DNA of 64,000 nucleotides from Nocardia vaccinii NBRC 15922 (lineage in GTDB: Bacteria; Actinomycetota; Actinomycetes; Mycobacteriales; Mycobacteriaceae), in assembly GCF_001613305.1 (NCBI RefSeq), contig NZ_BDCC01000070.1, forward strand, positions 19,330 through 83,329, in the 5' to 3' direction. The translations under genes and the position numbers were made by a program. The first letter of the stretch is position 1. Each line of letters begins with the position of its first letter. Positions 35,703-43,806 of the stretch are shown here, piece by piece. The notes beneath the pieces are model-generated. The model saw only the letters and a program-made list of their open reading frames with translations, did no database searches and had not been told where the DNA came from.

Positions 35703-36350
35703 ATGCCTGCTGCGCCGAGTTCTCGCCGTGATGTGCCGGTCCGTACACCGCGCCGGCGCAAGGTCGACACCGCGCGTCGTGAAGTCCTCCTGGCTCGAAT
35801 CGAGGACATCTTTCTCGCCGAGGGATTCATGTCGGTGACGATGGACGAACTCACCGAGCGGTTGCACTGCTCGAAGGCCACGCTCTACAGCGTTGCCTCG
35901 ACCAAAGAGCAGATCGTGGTTCTGGCGACCAAGAACTTCTTCGGGTCGTCGGCGGCAACGATCGAACACGACGTCGCAACGGTGGAGGATCCGCGAGATC
36001 GCATCACGACCTACCTCGGTGGCGTCGCCAAGGCGATGCGCCGGAACTCTCGTGCTTTTTACGCGGACATGATGGCGTTCGAGCCGACAGCGGAGATCTA
36101 TCGCCGTAACACCGACCGAGCCGCGCGTCGGGTTCACGAATTGATTGAAGAGGGCATCGAGTCCGGGGTTTTCGGAGCCCGGGACGGCGCGTTTGCCGCG
36201 CAGGTGGTCGCACTGGCCATCGAGGCCGTCCAGTCTGGGGTGTTGCTGGACAGGACCGGGCTGTCGGCGGGTGACGCCTTTGCTGAGCTGGGTCAGCTGA
36301 TGCTCAACGGGCTGCTCGGCGCACCGGCAACGCGGCGGCCTCGGCCGTGA
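35703..36350 (+). CDS. TetR/AcrR-family regulator (copy 1)
   Basis: 215 residues. A basic N-terminal arm (VRTPRRRKVDTARREV) precedes the HTH: IFLAEGFMSVTMDELTERL and HCSKATLYSVASTKEQIVV. A conserved ligand domain follows (YLGGVAKAMRRNSRAFYADM, RRNTDRAARRVHELI). It is divergent from the ligase operon and upstream of the CocE gene. A close paralogue lies at 50544-51194, and both are flanked by the same 40-bp operator. It probably derepresses the hydrolase and ligase operons when the substrate or its CoA ester is bound. Confidence 0.92.
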   Translation: MPAAPSSRRDVPVRTPRRRKVDTARREVLLARIEDIFLAEGFMSVTMDELTERLHCSKATLYSVASTKEQIVVLATKNFFGSSAATIEHDVATVEDPRDRITTYLGGVAKAMRRNSRAFYADMMAFEPTAEIYRRNTDRAARRVHELIEEGIESGVFGARDGAFAAQVVALAIEAVQSGVLLDRTGLSAGDAFAELGQLMLNGLLGAPATRRPRP

Positions 36351-36395
36351 GCTGACCCCGTGCGGGTGGTCGTCGCGGGTGGCTTGCGGTCAATT

Positions 36396-36435
36396 GGGTA
36401 CGTTTTGCAGCGCGACAGTACCCGCACTGGTACCT
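36396..36435. promoter_or_regulatory. TetR operator, copy 2 (upstream of CocE hydrolase)
   Basis: GGGTAC, 16 nt, GTACCC, 6 nt, GTACCT, in the gap between the TetR stop and the CocE start (36498). The orientation and spacing are the same as in the ligase-side site, so both promoters are probably co-regulated. Confidence 0.75.
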
Positions 36436-36497
36436 TCGCGTTTGCGAGTGGAGAACGAGCCCTCGCACGCAATCCACACTCTTTTAATGAGGTTGAC

Positions 36498-38171
36498 ATG
36501 AGCAGCGGCACAATGGAATTCGATGTACCGGTGACTATGCGCGACGGGGTGGTCCTGCGCGCAGACGTGTTCCGGCCGGCGGGGGAGGGGCCGTGGCCGG
36601 TGGCTCTTACGCGCAGTCCGTACAACAAGCGGACCCCGTCGATCGCGGGAGCGCTGATCGATGTGATGCGGGCTGTTCAGCGCGGATACATCGTCGTCCT
36701 GCAGGACGTGCGCGGCAGGTTCGAATCCGACGGTGAGTGGTTGCCGTGGGCGCATGAGCGAACAGACGGCTACGACACCGTCGAATGGGCGGCATCGATC
36801 CCCGGCAGCAACGGGCAGGTCGTGATGTTCGGGGGGAGCTACCTGGGACACACCCAGTGGGCGGCTGCGGTGACGCGACCACCTCACCTGGCAGCCATTG
36901 TCCCGCAGACCACGTGGAGCGAACCCACCGACGGCATCTTCTACCGTGGCGGAGCGCTGGAGTTCGGGCTCAGTGTGTGGTGGGCGCTGGCTCAGGCCCT
37001 GGGCCAGTTCCCGAAGTCGGCTACCAGCATGGAGGAGCTCTACGCGAAACTGACGGCGACCATCGACGATCTCGATCATGCTGTCGAGCGCACCCTGTGG
37101 GAGCTGCCTTCGGGTGCCATGCCGGCGATCGCGCGTACCGGCCAACCCGACATCGGGACCGAACGGGGGCTGCGCGACCCGGACAGCATCGACGAGGCGC
37201 GGGTGGCTGGGCGGTACGGCGAGGTGGGGGTTCCCTCGCTCAACGTCGCAGGCTGGTTCGACGTGTTCCTGCAGGGCTCGCTGGACAATTATGTCGGCGC
37301 CGTCCGAGAGGGTCTGCCGAGCCGACTCATCATCGGCCCGTGGGAACACCAGAGCGCCAACACCACCACCCCCGGTCACGTCGGCACCGTGAACTACGGC
37401 CTCGCCTCGCTGGCACCGGGATCCGACGGCACCATGGTCGGAGTTCAACTCGACTGGTACGACGAGGTTCTCGGTCGATCGACAGACCTGCCACCGACCT
37501 CGGGTGTGGACCTGTTCGTCATGGGCATCAACCAGTGGCGCCATGAGGACGAATGGCCGTTGAGCCGCGCGGTGCCCACCGAGTTCTACCTCCATGACGG
37601 TGGTGGCCTGTCGACCACCGCGCCCGAGGCAACCGACGCCGCCAGCGAGTACACCTACGACCCCGCCGACCCGGTCCTCACCACCGGAGGCTCGCTGATC
37701 ATGTCGGCCTCGTTCCCCCCGGGACAACTCGATCAACGTGACGTCGAGAGCCGCGACGACGTGCTCGTGTTCACTTCCGAGCCGCTCACCGCGGATCTCG
37801 AGATCACCGGTCGGGTCACTGCGACGATCTTCGCCGCGACCGACGGGCCCTCGACCGACTGGGTGGCGCGGCTGTGTGAGGTCGATGCGAACGGCCGCTC
37901 GGTCAACGTCGTCGACGGGATCACCCGGGTCGCGACCACACCCGGCCAGGTCGACGAGTACGAGATCGATCTGTGGTCGACGAGTATCGTCATCCGCACC
38001 GGCCACCGCCTGCGAGTGCAGATCACCTCGAGCAACTTCCCGCGGTGGGACCGCAACCTCAACACCGGCGAAGACCCCACCGTGGCAACGACACTGCGCG
38101 TCGCCCGCCAGCGAATCGTCCACGACGCCGACCATCCATCCCGCATCACCCTGCCCGTCATCCCCGGCTGA
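36498..38171 (+). CDS. CocE/NonD-family hydrolase
   Basis: 557 residues from ATG 36498 (GAGG 7 nt upstream). Residues 1-350 form an alpha/beta-hydrolase with DVRGRFESDGEWLPWAHE, the nucleophile Ser in MFGGSYLGHTQWAAA (as in cocaine esterase GVSYLGVTQW) and a His in IIGPWEHQSA. A C-terminal jelly-roll domain (DVLVFTSEPLTADLEITGRV and HRLRVQITSSNFPRWDRN) completes the CocE fold. It hydrolyses an ester or amide to release an acid. Being next to a CoA ligase and crotonase, it probably makes their substrate. Confidence 0.92.
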   Translation: MSSGTMEFDVPVTMRDGVVLRADVFRPAGEGPWPVALTRSPYNKRTPSIAGALIDVMRAVQRGYIVVLQDVRGRFESDGEWLPWAHERTDGYDTVEWAASIPGSNGQVVMFGGSYLGHTQWAAAVTRPPHLAAIVPQTTWSEPTDGIFYRGGALEFGLSVWWALAQALGQFPKSATSMEELYAKLTATIDDLDHAVERTLWELPSGAMPAIARTGQPDIGTERGLRDPDSIDEARVAGRYGEVGVPSLNVAGWFDVFLQGSLDNYVGAVREGLPSRLIIGPWEHQSANTTTPGHVGTVNYGLASLAPGSDGTMVGVQLDWYDEVLGRSTDLPPTSGVDLFVMGINQWRHEDEWPLSRAVPTEFYLHDGGGLSTTAPEATDAASEYTYDPADPVLTTGGSLIMSASFPPGQLDQRDVESRDDVLVFTSEPLTADLEITGRVTATIFAATDGPSTDWVARLCEVDANGRSVNVVDGITRVATTPGQVDEYEIDLWSTSIVIRTGHRLRVQITSSNFPRWDRNLNTGEDPTVATTLRVARQRIVHDADHPSRITLPVIPG

Positions 38172-38228
38172 GCAGAATTAGGCCGCCCTTGGCGGCTGAT
38201 GTGGTCGGTAGCGGGGCCCTCGCTCGGC

Positions 38229-38912
38229 TCAGCGAGCGAGGGCATACCCCCTCAGTAGGCCGGCGAGGATGTGACTCAGTTGCGGTCCCGCGTCGACGAC
38301 GGCGTGACTCAACGCCGGGTCGGACTCGTAGAGTCTGCGCAGCTCCGTGCCGAGAGCGGCCATCTGCCACAAGGCGCCGGCCATGCTGGTCGCCGTGGTG
38401 AGAACGTTCGCCACCTGGGTCGGATCCAACGGCAACAGCTCGCGCACGGCATCCGAGATGGACGACAGCTCCTCCAACGCAACCAGTTTGAACGATCTCA
38501 CCGATTCGAGTGAGACGTTCCGCTCCAGATTGAGCGGTGTGTGGGCCGTCAGATCGCACAACAGAGGCCGACTGACCAGACTCGCCGCGATGATTGCGGC
38601 AATGGCTTCACACCGGCCGTTCACATCCGGATCGGACTCCCGCCACGCCGGCAGAACCTCGAGCTGGGAGCGCATCGCCGCCGACCACTCACGCAGAGCC
38701 TCCACGTTGAGCTGCAGGAAGATCTGCTCCCGCGTCTCGAAATAGCGCAGCATCGCCGACTTGTGCATGCCCACCTCGCCCGCGATGTCGGTCAACGTGA
38801 CAGCCCGGACACCGCGTTCTGTGGCCAGCCGGCGCGCAGCGTCGATGATCGCGATCTCTCGTTCCCTCTTCGCCTCAGGACTGCGCGCGCGGTGAAATTG
38901 CGTGGTGCTCAT
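38229..38912 (-). CDS. TetR/AcrR-family regulator
   Basis: 227 residues from ATG 38912 (MSTTQFHRARSPEAKRERE). The HTH is AARRLATERGVRAVTLTDIA then EVGMHKSAMLRYFETREQIF, typical of TetR proteins with the TetR_C_17-like ligand domain. It is divergent from the SDR gene at 39123. Two CAAC-N3-GTTG palindromes in the gap are its likely operators. It probably controls the SDR genes 39123-41804. Confidence 0.9.
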   Translation of the reverse strand: MSTTQFHRARSPEAKREREIAIIDAARRLATERGVRAVTLTDIAGEVGMHKSAMLRYFETREQIFLQLNVEALREWSAAMRSQLEVLPAWRESDPDVNGRCEAIAAIIAASLVSRPLLCDLTAHTPLNLERNVSLESVRSFKLVALEELSSISDAVRELLPLDPTQVANVLTTATSMAGALWQMAALGTELRRLYESDPALSHAVVDAGPQLSHILAGLLRGYALAR

Positions 38913-38936
38913 CGGCTCAGTATGACACAACGATGT

Positions 38937-38949
38937 TGTATAAGCGGCG
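38937..38949. promoter_or_regulatory. Palindrome ACAACGATGTTGT, candidate TetR operator
   Basis: A 13-bp inverted repeat 25 bp upstream of the TetR start. It shares the core CAAC-N3-GTTG with the longer palindrome at 39077, suggesting one regulator binds both sides of the divergent region. Confidence 0.5.
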
Positions 38950-39076
38950 GTGACTGCCGCGATCTACTCGGCCGAGTGGCCGCCTGTCGCGACAAGGCAT
39001 GGCGCCGAGCATCCTTCCATGCGCTTGATATGCAGCGTGCTGACACAAACGCGAAAGCGGTCGAGCCTTCAATTTA

Positions 39077-39093
39077 ACGCAACATGGTTGCGT
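39077..39093. promoter_or_regulatory. Palindrome ACGCAACATGGTTGCGT, candidate TetR operator
   Basis: A 17-bp almost perfect inverted repeat 30 bp upstream of the SDR start at 39123, in promoter position. It has the same CAAC-N3-GTTG core as the site at 38937. Confidence 0.6.
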
Positions 39094-39122
39094 AACTACC
39101 GCAACTGTGTTTTGCTATTGCC

Positions 39123-39989
39123 ATGACACAGCAGACATGGTTCATCACAGGTTCCTCACGCGGCTTCGGTCGCGCCCTCACCCTCGCCGCGCTCGAGGCC
39201 GGAGATCGGGTCGTCGCCACGGCGCGCAGGCCCGAGCAGTTGTCCGACCTCGTGGAACAGTTCGGCGACAACGTGCTCCCGGTGGCGCTCGATGTGACCG
39301 ACAGTGCGCAGGCCGTCGCCGCGATCGATGCGGCGGTCGAGAAGTTCGGACGCGTTGACGTGGTCGTCAACAACGCCGGATACGCAAACATCGCCCCGGT
39401 CGAGACCGCGCCGGAGGACGACTTCCGTCAGCAGTTCGACACAAACTTCTGGGGCGTCTACCACGTCTCGAAGGCGGCGCTGCCGGTGCTGAAGAAACAA
39501 GGTGCGGGGCTGATCATCCAGTTCTCTTCCCTCGGCGGTCGAGTGGGCAGCACGCCGGGCCTCGGCGCGTACCAGGCAGCCAAGTTCGCGGTCGACGGTC
39601 TCACGCGGGTACTGGCCGCAGAAACAGCACCATTGGGGCTGAAGTACCTGGTCGTCGAGCCCGGCGGGTTCGCCACCGACTGGGCCGGGTCCTCGATGGA
39701 CATCCAGGCGATCCCAGAGGAGTACCAGGCCACCGTCGGCGCGGTCGCGGGGATCATGGGCAGCCCGATCACCCAGGCCGGAGACCCGCAGCGCGCCGGC
39801 GAAACTCTCGTGCGGGTCGCGAAGTTGGCGGAGATCCCGTCGCACTTCGTGCTCGGTGCCGATGCCGCTCAGTACGCGATCGACTATTCGCTGAGCCAGA
39901 TCGCCGAGGCATCCCGCTGGAAGGTGGCCAGCGCCTCTCTGGACTTCGGTCAGCCCTATCCGGTGCGACTCCCCGGAGAGAACGCCTGA
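39123..39989 (+). CDS. SDR oxidoreductase
   Basis: 288 residues: WFITGSSRGFGRALTLAALE (TGxxxGxG), VVVNNAGYANIAPVE, Ser in IIQFSSLGGRVG, YQAAKFAVDGL and LKYLVVEPGGFATDW. This is the classical SDR subgroup of ketoreductase-like proteins common in actinobacterial TetR-controlled loci. It is the first gene of a plus-strand run with two more SDRs; gaps are 45 and ~110 nt. Confidence 0.9.
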   Translation: MTQQTWFITGSSRGFGRALTLAALEAGDRVVATARRPEQLSDLVEQFGDNVLPVALDVTDSAQAVAAIDAAVEKFGRVDVVVNNAGYANIAPVETAPEDDFRQQFDTNFWGVYHVSKAALPVLKKQGAGLIIQFSSLGGRVGSTPGLGAYQAAKFAVDGLTRVLAAETAPLGLKYLVVEPGGFATDWAGSSMDIQAIPEEYQATVGAVAGIMGSPITQAGDPQRAGETLVRVAKLAEIPSHFVLGADAAQYAIDYSLSQIAEASRWKVASASLDFGQPYPVRLPGENA

Positions 39990-40034
39990 CAACCGCCACC
40001 ACACACAACGATTCGAACGACAAAGAGAGCAACC

Positions 40035-40787
40035 ATGAGCATGAACAGATTCGACGGAAAGACCGCCTTGGTCACCGGTGCAGGGTCAGGAATAGGCCGT
40101 GCCACCGCCCTGCGCCTGGCCAGCGAGGGCGCAGCGGTCACTGTGATCGGACGTAGGGTAAAGAAGCTCGACGAGGTGGTGGCCGAGATCTCCGCCAAGG
40201 GCGGTCGCGCATTGGCCGTCGCCGGAGACGTCACGAAACCAGAAGACCTTGAGCAGGCGGTGTCACGCACCGTCGACGAATTCGGCGGCCTGCACCTCGC
40301 AGTCAACAACGCCGGAGGCTCACGTGAGATGCCGACGAGCCTGCACGAGCAGACCATCGACGACTGGCGGCGGGTCACCGAGGTCAACTTCTCCAGCATC
40401 TTCTACAGCCTGTAGTTCGAGATCCCCGCGATACTGGCCGCCGGCGGAGGCGCGATCGTCAACGTCTCCAGCGTGTTCGCCGACCGCGGCGGCCTCTCGC
40501 GGGACTACGTCGGCTCCAAGCACGGTGTTCGCGGCATCACCCGCTCGGCTGCCGCGGAATACGGCAGGCAGGGCATCCGGATCAACGAACTGCAGCCCGG
40601 CGTGATACTCACCGAACTCACCGAGGCCAACCTGGAGGCAACCCAGGAGGTCGTCGACCGCGGAATCCCCATGGGCCGCATGGGCACCGGTGAGGAGATC
40701 GCGGGAGCAATCGCGTTCCTGCTCTCCGACGACGCGGCCTACATCACTGGCGCCCACCTCGCCGTCGACGGAGGCTTCCTCATCTGA
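40035..40787 (+). pseudogene. FabG-like SDR with premature amber stop
   Basis: One frame runs from MSMNRFDGKTALVTGAGSG to TGAHLAVDGGFLI but is cut by TAG at 40413-40415 (FYSL, stop, FEIPAIL). The expected codon there is probably AAG or CAG. NNAG, Ser (VNVSSVFADRGG) and YVGSK are all in place, so the break is recent. Unless read through, the 126-residue product lacks the catalytic Tyr. Ordinary sequencing error cannot be excluded. Confidence 0.85.
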
Positions 40788-40895
40788 CACGGCAATGAAA
40801 CTTCGGCCAGATCGCAAGTACTCGAGCGGCCGCACCGCCTCAGATCACGGCGCCAGAAACCAGGCCCGTTCACGCACCACATCCAGGAGAACTCC

Positions 40896-41804
40896 ATGCC
40901 GAAATGGACCGCCCAGAACATCCCCGACCAGTCCGGCAGGACAGCCGTTGTCACCGGCGCGAATGCCGGCCTGGGCTTCGAAACCGCGTCCGCAGTGGCC
41001 GCCGCGGGCGCACATGTCGTGATGGCGGTGCGCAACGCCGTCAAGGGCAACGAGGCAGCCGAACGAATCCTGGCTGCAGCGCCCGGCGCCAGCGTGGAAG
41101 TGCAGCCACTCGACCTCGGATCACTACAGTCTGTGCGCACCGCGGCCAGCGACATCAAGGCCGCGCACCCGCAGATCGACCTGCTCATCAACAACGCAGG
41201 AGTGATGTACACGCCGAAAGGCAGCACCTCCGACGGCTTCGAGCTGCACTTCGGCACCAATCACTTGGGCCACTTCGCACTGACCGGATTGCTTCTCGAC
41301 ACGTTGCTACCCGTGCCCGGATCGCGCGTCGTGACGGTCAGTAGCCTGGGACACCGCAACCGCGCCGCCATCCACTTCGACGACCTCAACCTCGACCAGG
41401 GGTACGGCCGGGTCAAGGCGTATGGCCAGTCGAAGCTCGCCAACCTGCTGTTCACATACGAACTGCAACGCCGTCTCACCGCCGCGCAGGCCGCGACGAT
41501 CTCCGTCGCTGCCCACCCGGGCGGCTCGAGCACCGAGCTCGGCAGGCACCTTCCCAAAGTGCTCGAGTTCGCGGTGATGCGACTCGCCACCCAACCCCCG
41601 GAAATGGGAGCCCTGCCGACCCTGCGCGCTGCCACCGACCCGGGCGTCGAGGGAGGACAGTACTACGGCCCGGACGGCATCGGGGAAGTACGCGGATACC
41701 CCAAGCTGGCCTCGTCCAGCAAACAGTCCCGCGACCCCGAACTCGCGCGCCGCCTGTGGCAGGTCTCAGAGGAGCTGACCGGAGTCAGCTACTCCATCGG
41801 CTGA
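40896..41804 (+). CDS. SDR oxidoreductase, retinol-dehydrogenase-like
   Basis: 302 residues with TAVVTGANAGLGFETASAVA, LLINNAGVMYTPKG, FGTNHLGHFALTGLLL, Ser in VVTVSSLGHR and YGQSKLANLLFTYEL. This is the RDH/WW-oxidoreductase-like branch of SDRs, common in mycobacteria. Third gene of the TetR-linked SDR run. The substrate is unknown. Confidence 0.88.
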   Translation: MPKWTAQNIPDQSGRTAVVTGANAGLGFETASAVAAAGAHVVMAVRNAVKGNEAAERILAAAPGASVEVQPLDLGSLQSVRTAASDIKAAHPQIDLLINNAGVMYTPKGSTSDGFELHFGTNHLGHFALTGLLLDTLLPVPGSRVVTVSSLGHRNRAAIHFDDLNLDQGYGRVKAYGQSKLANLLFTYELQRRLTAAQAATISVAAHPGGSSTELGRHLPKVLEFAVMRLATQPPEMGALPTLRAATDPGVEGGQYYGPDGIGEVRGYPKLASSSKQSRDPELARRLWQVSEELTGVSYSIG

Positions 41805-41806
41805 CA

Positions 41807-42549
41807 CCGGCGCGCGGCTGCCGGCGTCACCGAGCCCGCCTCGACGCGCTCGGCGACGCCGCGCTGGGGTCGCGGTGAGCGGCGACGTCGCGACGGCATA
41901 GATGACGACGTCGAAACGTTCACCACGTAACGAGTCGGGGAAGTCATCGGAGGACACCACCTCGTCGTAGGGCAGCGCACTGGCTGCGGCCGCCGGCAAC
42001 GCGGCGGTCCGGGCGGTACGACGATGTGCGAGGCACCCAGCTCGCGGGCGATGCCCGGGAAGACCGACGCCAGCCTGCCCAGTGCGCTGTGGACAGCACC
42101 GATTCGCCCTTGGCGAGGTGCGGCCACACGGGTCGGCGCCAGATGCGTGGTGACGGCGTTGGGCAGCGCGGACATGGCCAGCGCGAGGTCGATCGGCGAA
42201 CCGTCCAGAGACGCAGTCAGTTCGGCGTCGGCCACCACGACCTCGGCGTTGCCCCCGTCACGCTGGCGGTCGACGTCACCACCGGTTCACCGATGCGGAG
42301 GCCCTCTACGCCCTCCCCGAGAGCCCGCCCCGTGCCCGCGACCTCCAGGCCCGGTACGAACGGCGGCTGGGGGAGGCCCGTTGCTCCTTTAACTGTCCCC
42401 GTCGCAGGTAGACGTCGACCAAGCCGACTGCGCAGTGCGACACCGTGATCGACAACTGACCGGGGCCTGGCATTTTCTCGGGTGCCTCCACGATCTGCAG
42501 AGGGGGCCGTACTGTCGGTGCCCGCCGCGCTGGTGACCGTTTCCTTCAT
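41807..42549 (-). pseudogene. Broken quinone-oxidoreductase-like (MDR) gene
   Basis: Pieces of a zinc-independent medium-chain dehydrogenase lie in more than one frame: GLPQPPFVPGLEVAGTGRAL with GEGVEGLRIGEPVV in one, and VVADAELTASLDGSPIDLAL with ASVFPGIARELGASHIVV in another. The order matches N- to C-terminal, but at least two frameshifts and a large central deletion prevent a full product. A shadow role for the overlapping frames is ruled out by the family motifs. Confidence 0.65.
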
Positions 42550-42702
42550 GTGTCCCGCACGTCATCGGTCGCAGGTCTTGCGAGTGATGGCGACAGCCCC
42601 GCTGATGATCACCGCATCGCTGTGGGTCGCCTTCCTCACGGCGTAGGCCGCGACGGGCGCACGTCTCGAATTCTCATGTGCGGTGAGTGGTGGCCGGGTG
42701 TG

Positions 42703-43512
42703 TCAGCGGTGTAGTCCGTAGGAGCGGGCGGTGACGCGTTCCATTAGGTAGCGGGGGAGTATGCGATGGAGTGCGAAGGCGGCGGGGGCGTTGCTGCCGA
42801 CGGCATACAGCGGGCGGGGGCGTGGCGCCGAGACTGCGGTGAGGATCGTGCGTGCGACCCGGTCCGGTGCGACGCCCGCGGCTTGTTTGCGGTCGAGTGC
42901 TGTCATGAAGCGTTCGAATTCCGCGGTGTGTGGCGAGCCGTCGGTGAGGTATTTCGTGCGTCGTTCGCGGAGCCCGGAATCGACCTGTCCTGGTTCGACT
43001 GTGGTGAGCCAGACGCCGTAGGGCGATTCCTCGAACCGTGCCGCGGTGGCAAATCCGCGTAGTGCGGCTTTGGTGGCGACGTAGGAGGAGCGGTAGGGCA
43101 GTGGGAAGCTGGCCAGCATAGAGCCGACCATCACCACCCGCCCGGTGCCGCGTTCACGCATGCCGGGCAGCACCGCTCGAGTGAGTGCGATCGGGCCCAG
43201 CACGTTGAGCTGGAACAGCCGGGTCACGGCGTTACCGGGCAGTTCGGCCAGCGGTCCGGCTTGGCTCTCGCCGGCGTTGTTGATCAGAACATCGACGGTG
43301 TCCAGCGTCGAGACGAATCGCTGGACGGAGTCGTCGTCGGTCAGGTCCAGGGGGCGGTAGTCGATGCCCGGCAGTTGATCGGTGGCTGGGATCGTGTCCG
43401 GGGAGCGGCTGGTCCCGATCACCCGGAAGCCGTGGTCGGCCAGGGCCGCGGCAGTGGCCCGGCCTATCCCCGATGAGGCGCCGGTGACGACGGCGATGCG
43501 TGTGGTGGGCAT
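42703..43512 (-). CDS. SDR oxidoreductase
   Basis: 269 residues: IAVVTGASSGIGRATAAALA, DVLINNAGESQAGPLAELPG, Ser in VVMVGSMLASFPLPYRS, YVATKAALRGFA and a C-terminal lid with arginines. It belongs to the oxidoreductase group close to ketoacyl reductases and YdfG-like proteins. It follows the FAD hydroxylase on the same strand after a 290-nt gap without another gene, so it may have its own promoter. Confidence 0.88.
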   Translation of the reverse strand: MPTTRIAVVTGASSGIGRATAAALADHGFRVIGTSRSPDTIPATDQLPGIDYRPLDLTDDDSVQRFVSTLDTVDVLINNAGESQAGPLAELPGNAVTRLFQLNVLGPIALTRAVLPGMRERGTGRVVMVGSMLASFPLPYRSSYVATKAALRGFATAARFEESPYGVWLTTVEPGQVDSGLRERRTKYLTDGSPHTAEFERFMTALDRKQAAGVAPDRVARTILTAVSAPRPRPLYAVGSNAPAAFALHRILPRYLMERVTARSYGLHR

Positions 43513-43806
43513 ATCTGTCCTTGGTCGATCGAGGCTGCATGGACGATGGGGCGGAACGATTTCCCGCGTCTTGTGTACGGCCGCCGTTCTTCGGCCGAGG
43601 CCCGCATTTCCTCCGGATTCGCTGCGTCGTCGACATGCTGTGGTCTGTGCGGGTCAGCTGACCAGCACTGCGAGCTTGGCGAGGGACGCGTCGAGTTGCT
43701 TGCGGAATCCGCACTCGCGGCCAGACGTCATGACGGGCCCGGCCCGCGATCAGTGGCGGGCGCTGGTCACAAACGCCAGTGGCGGAAATCGCTGGCGCGG
43801 TGCGGG

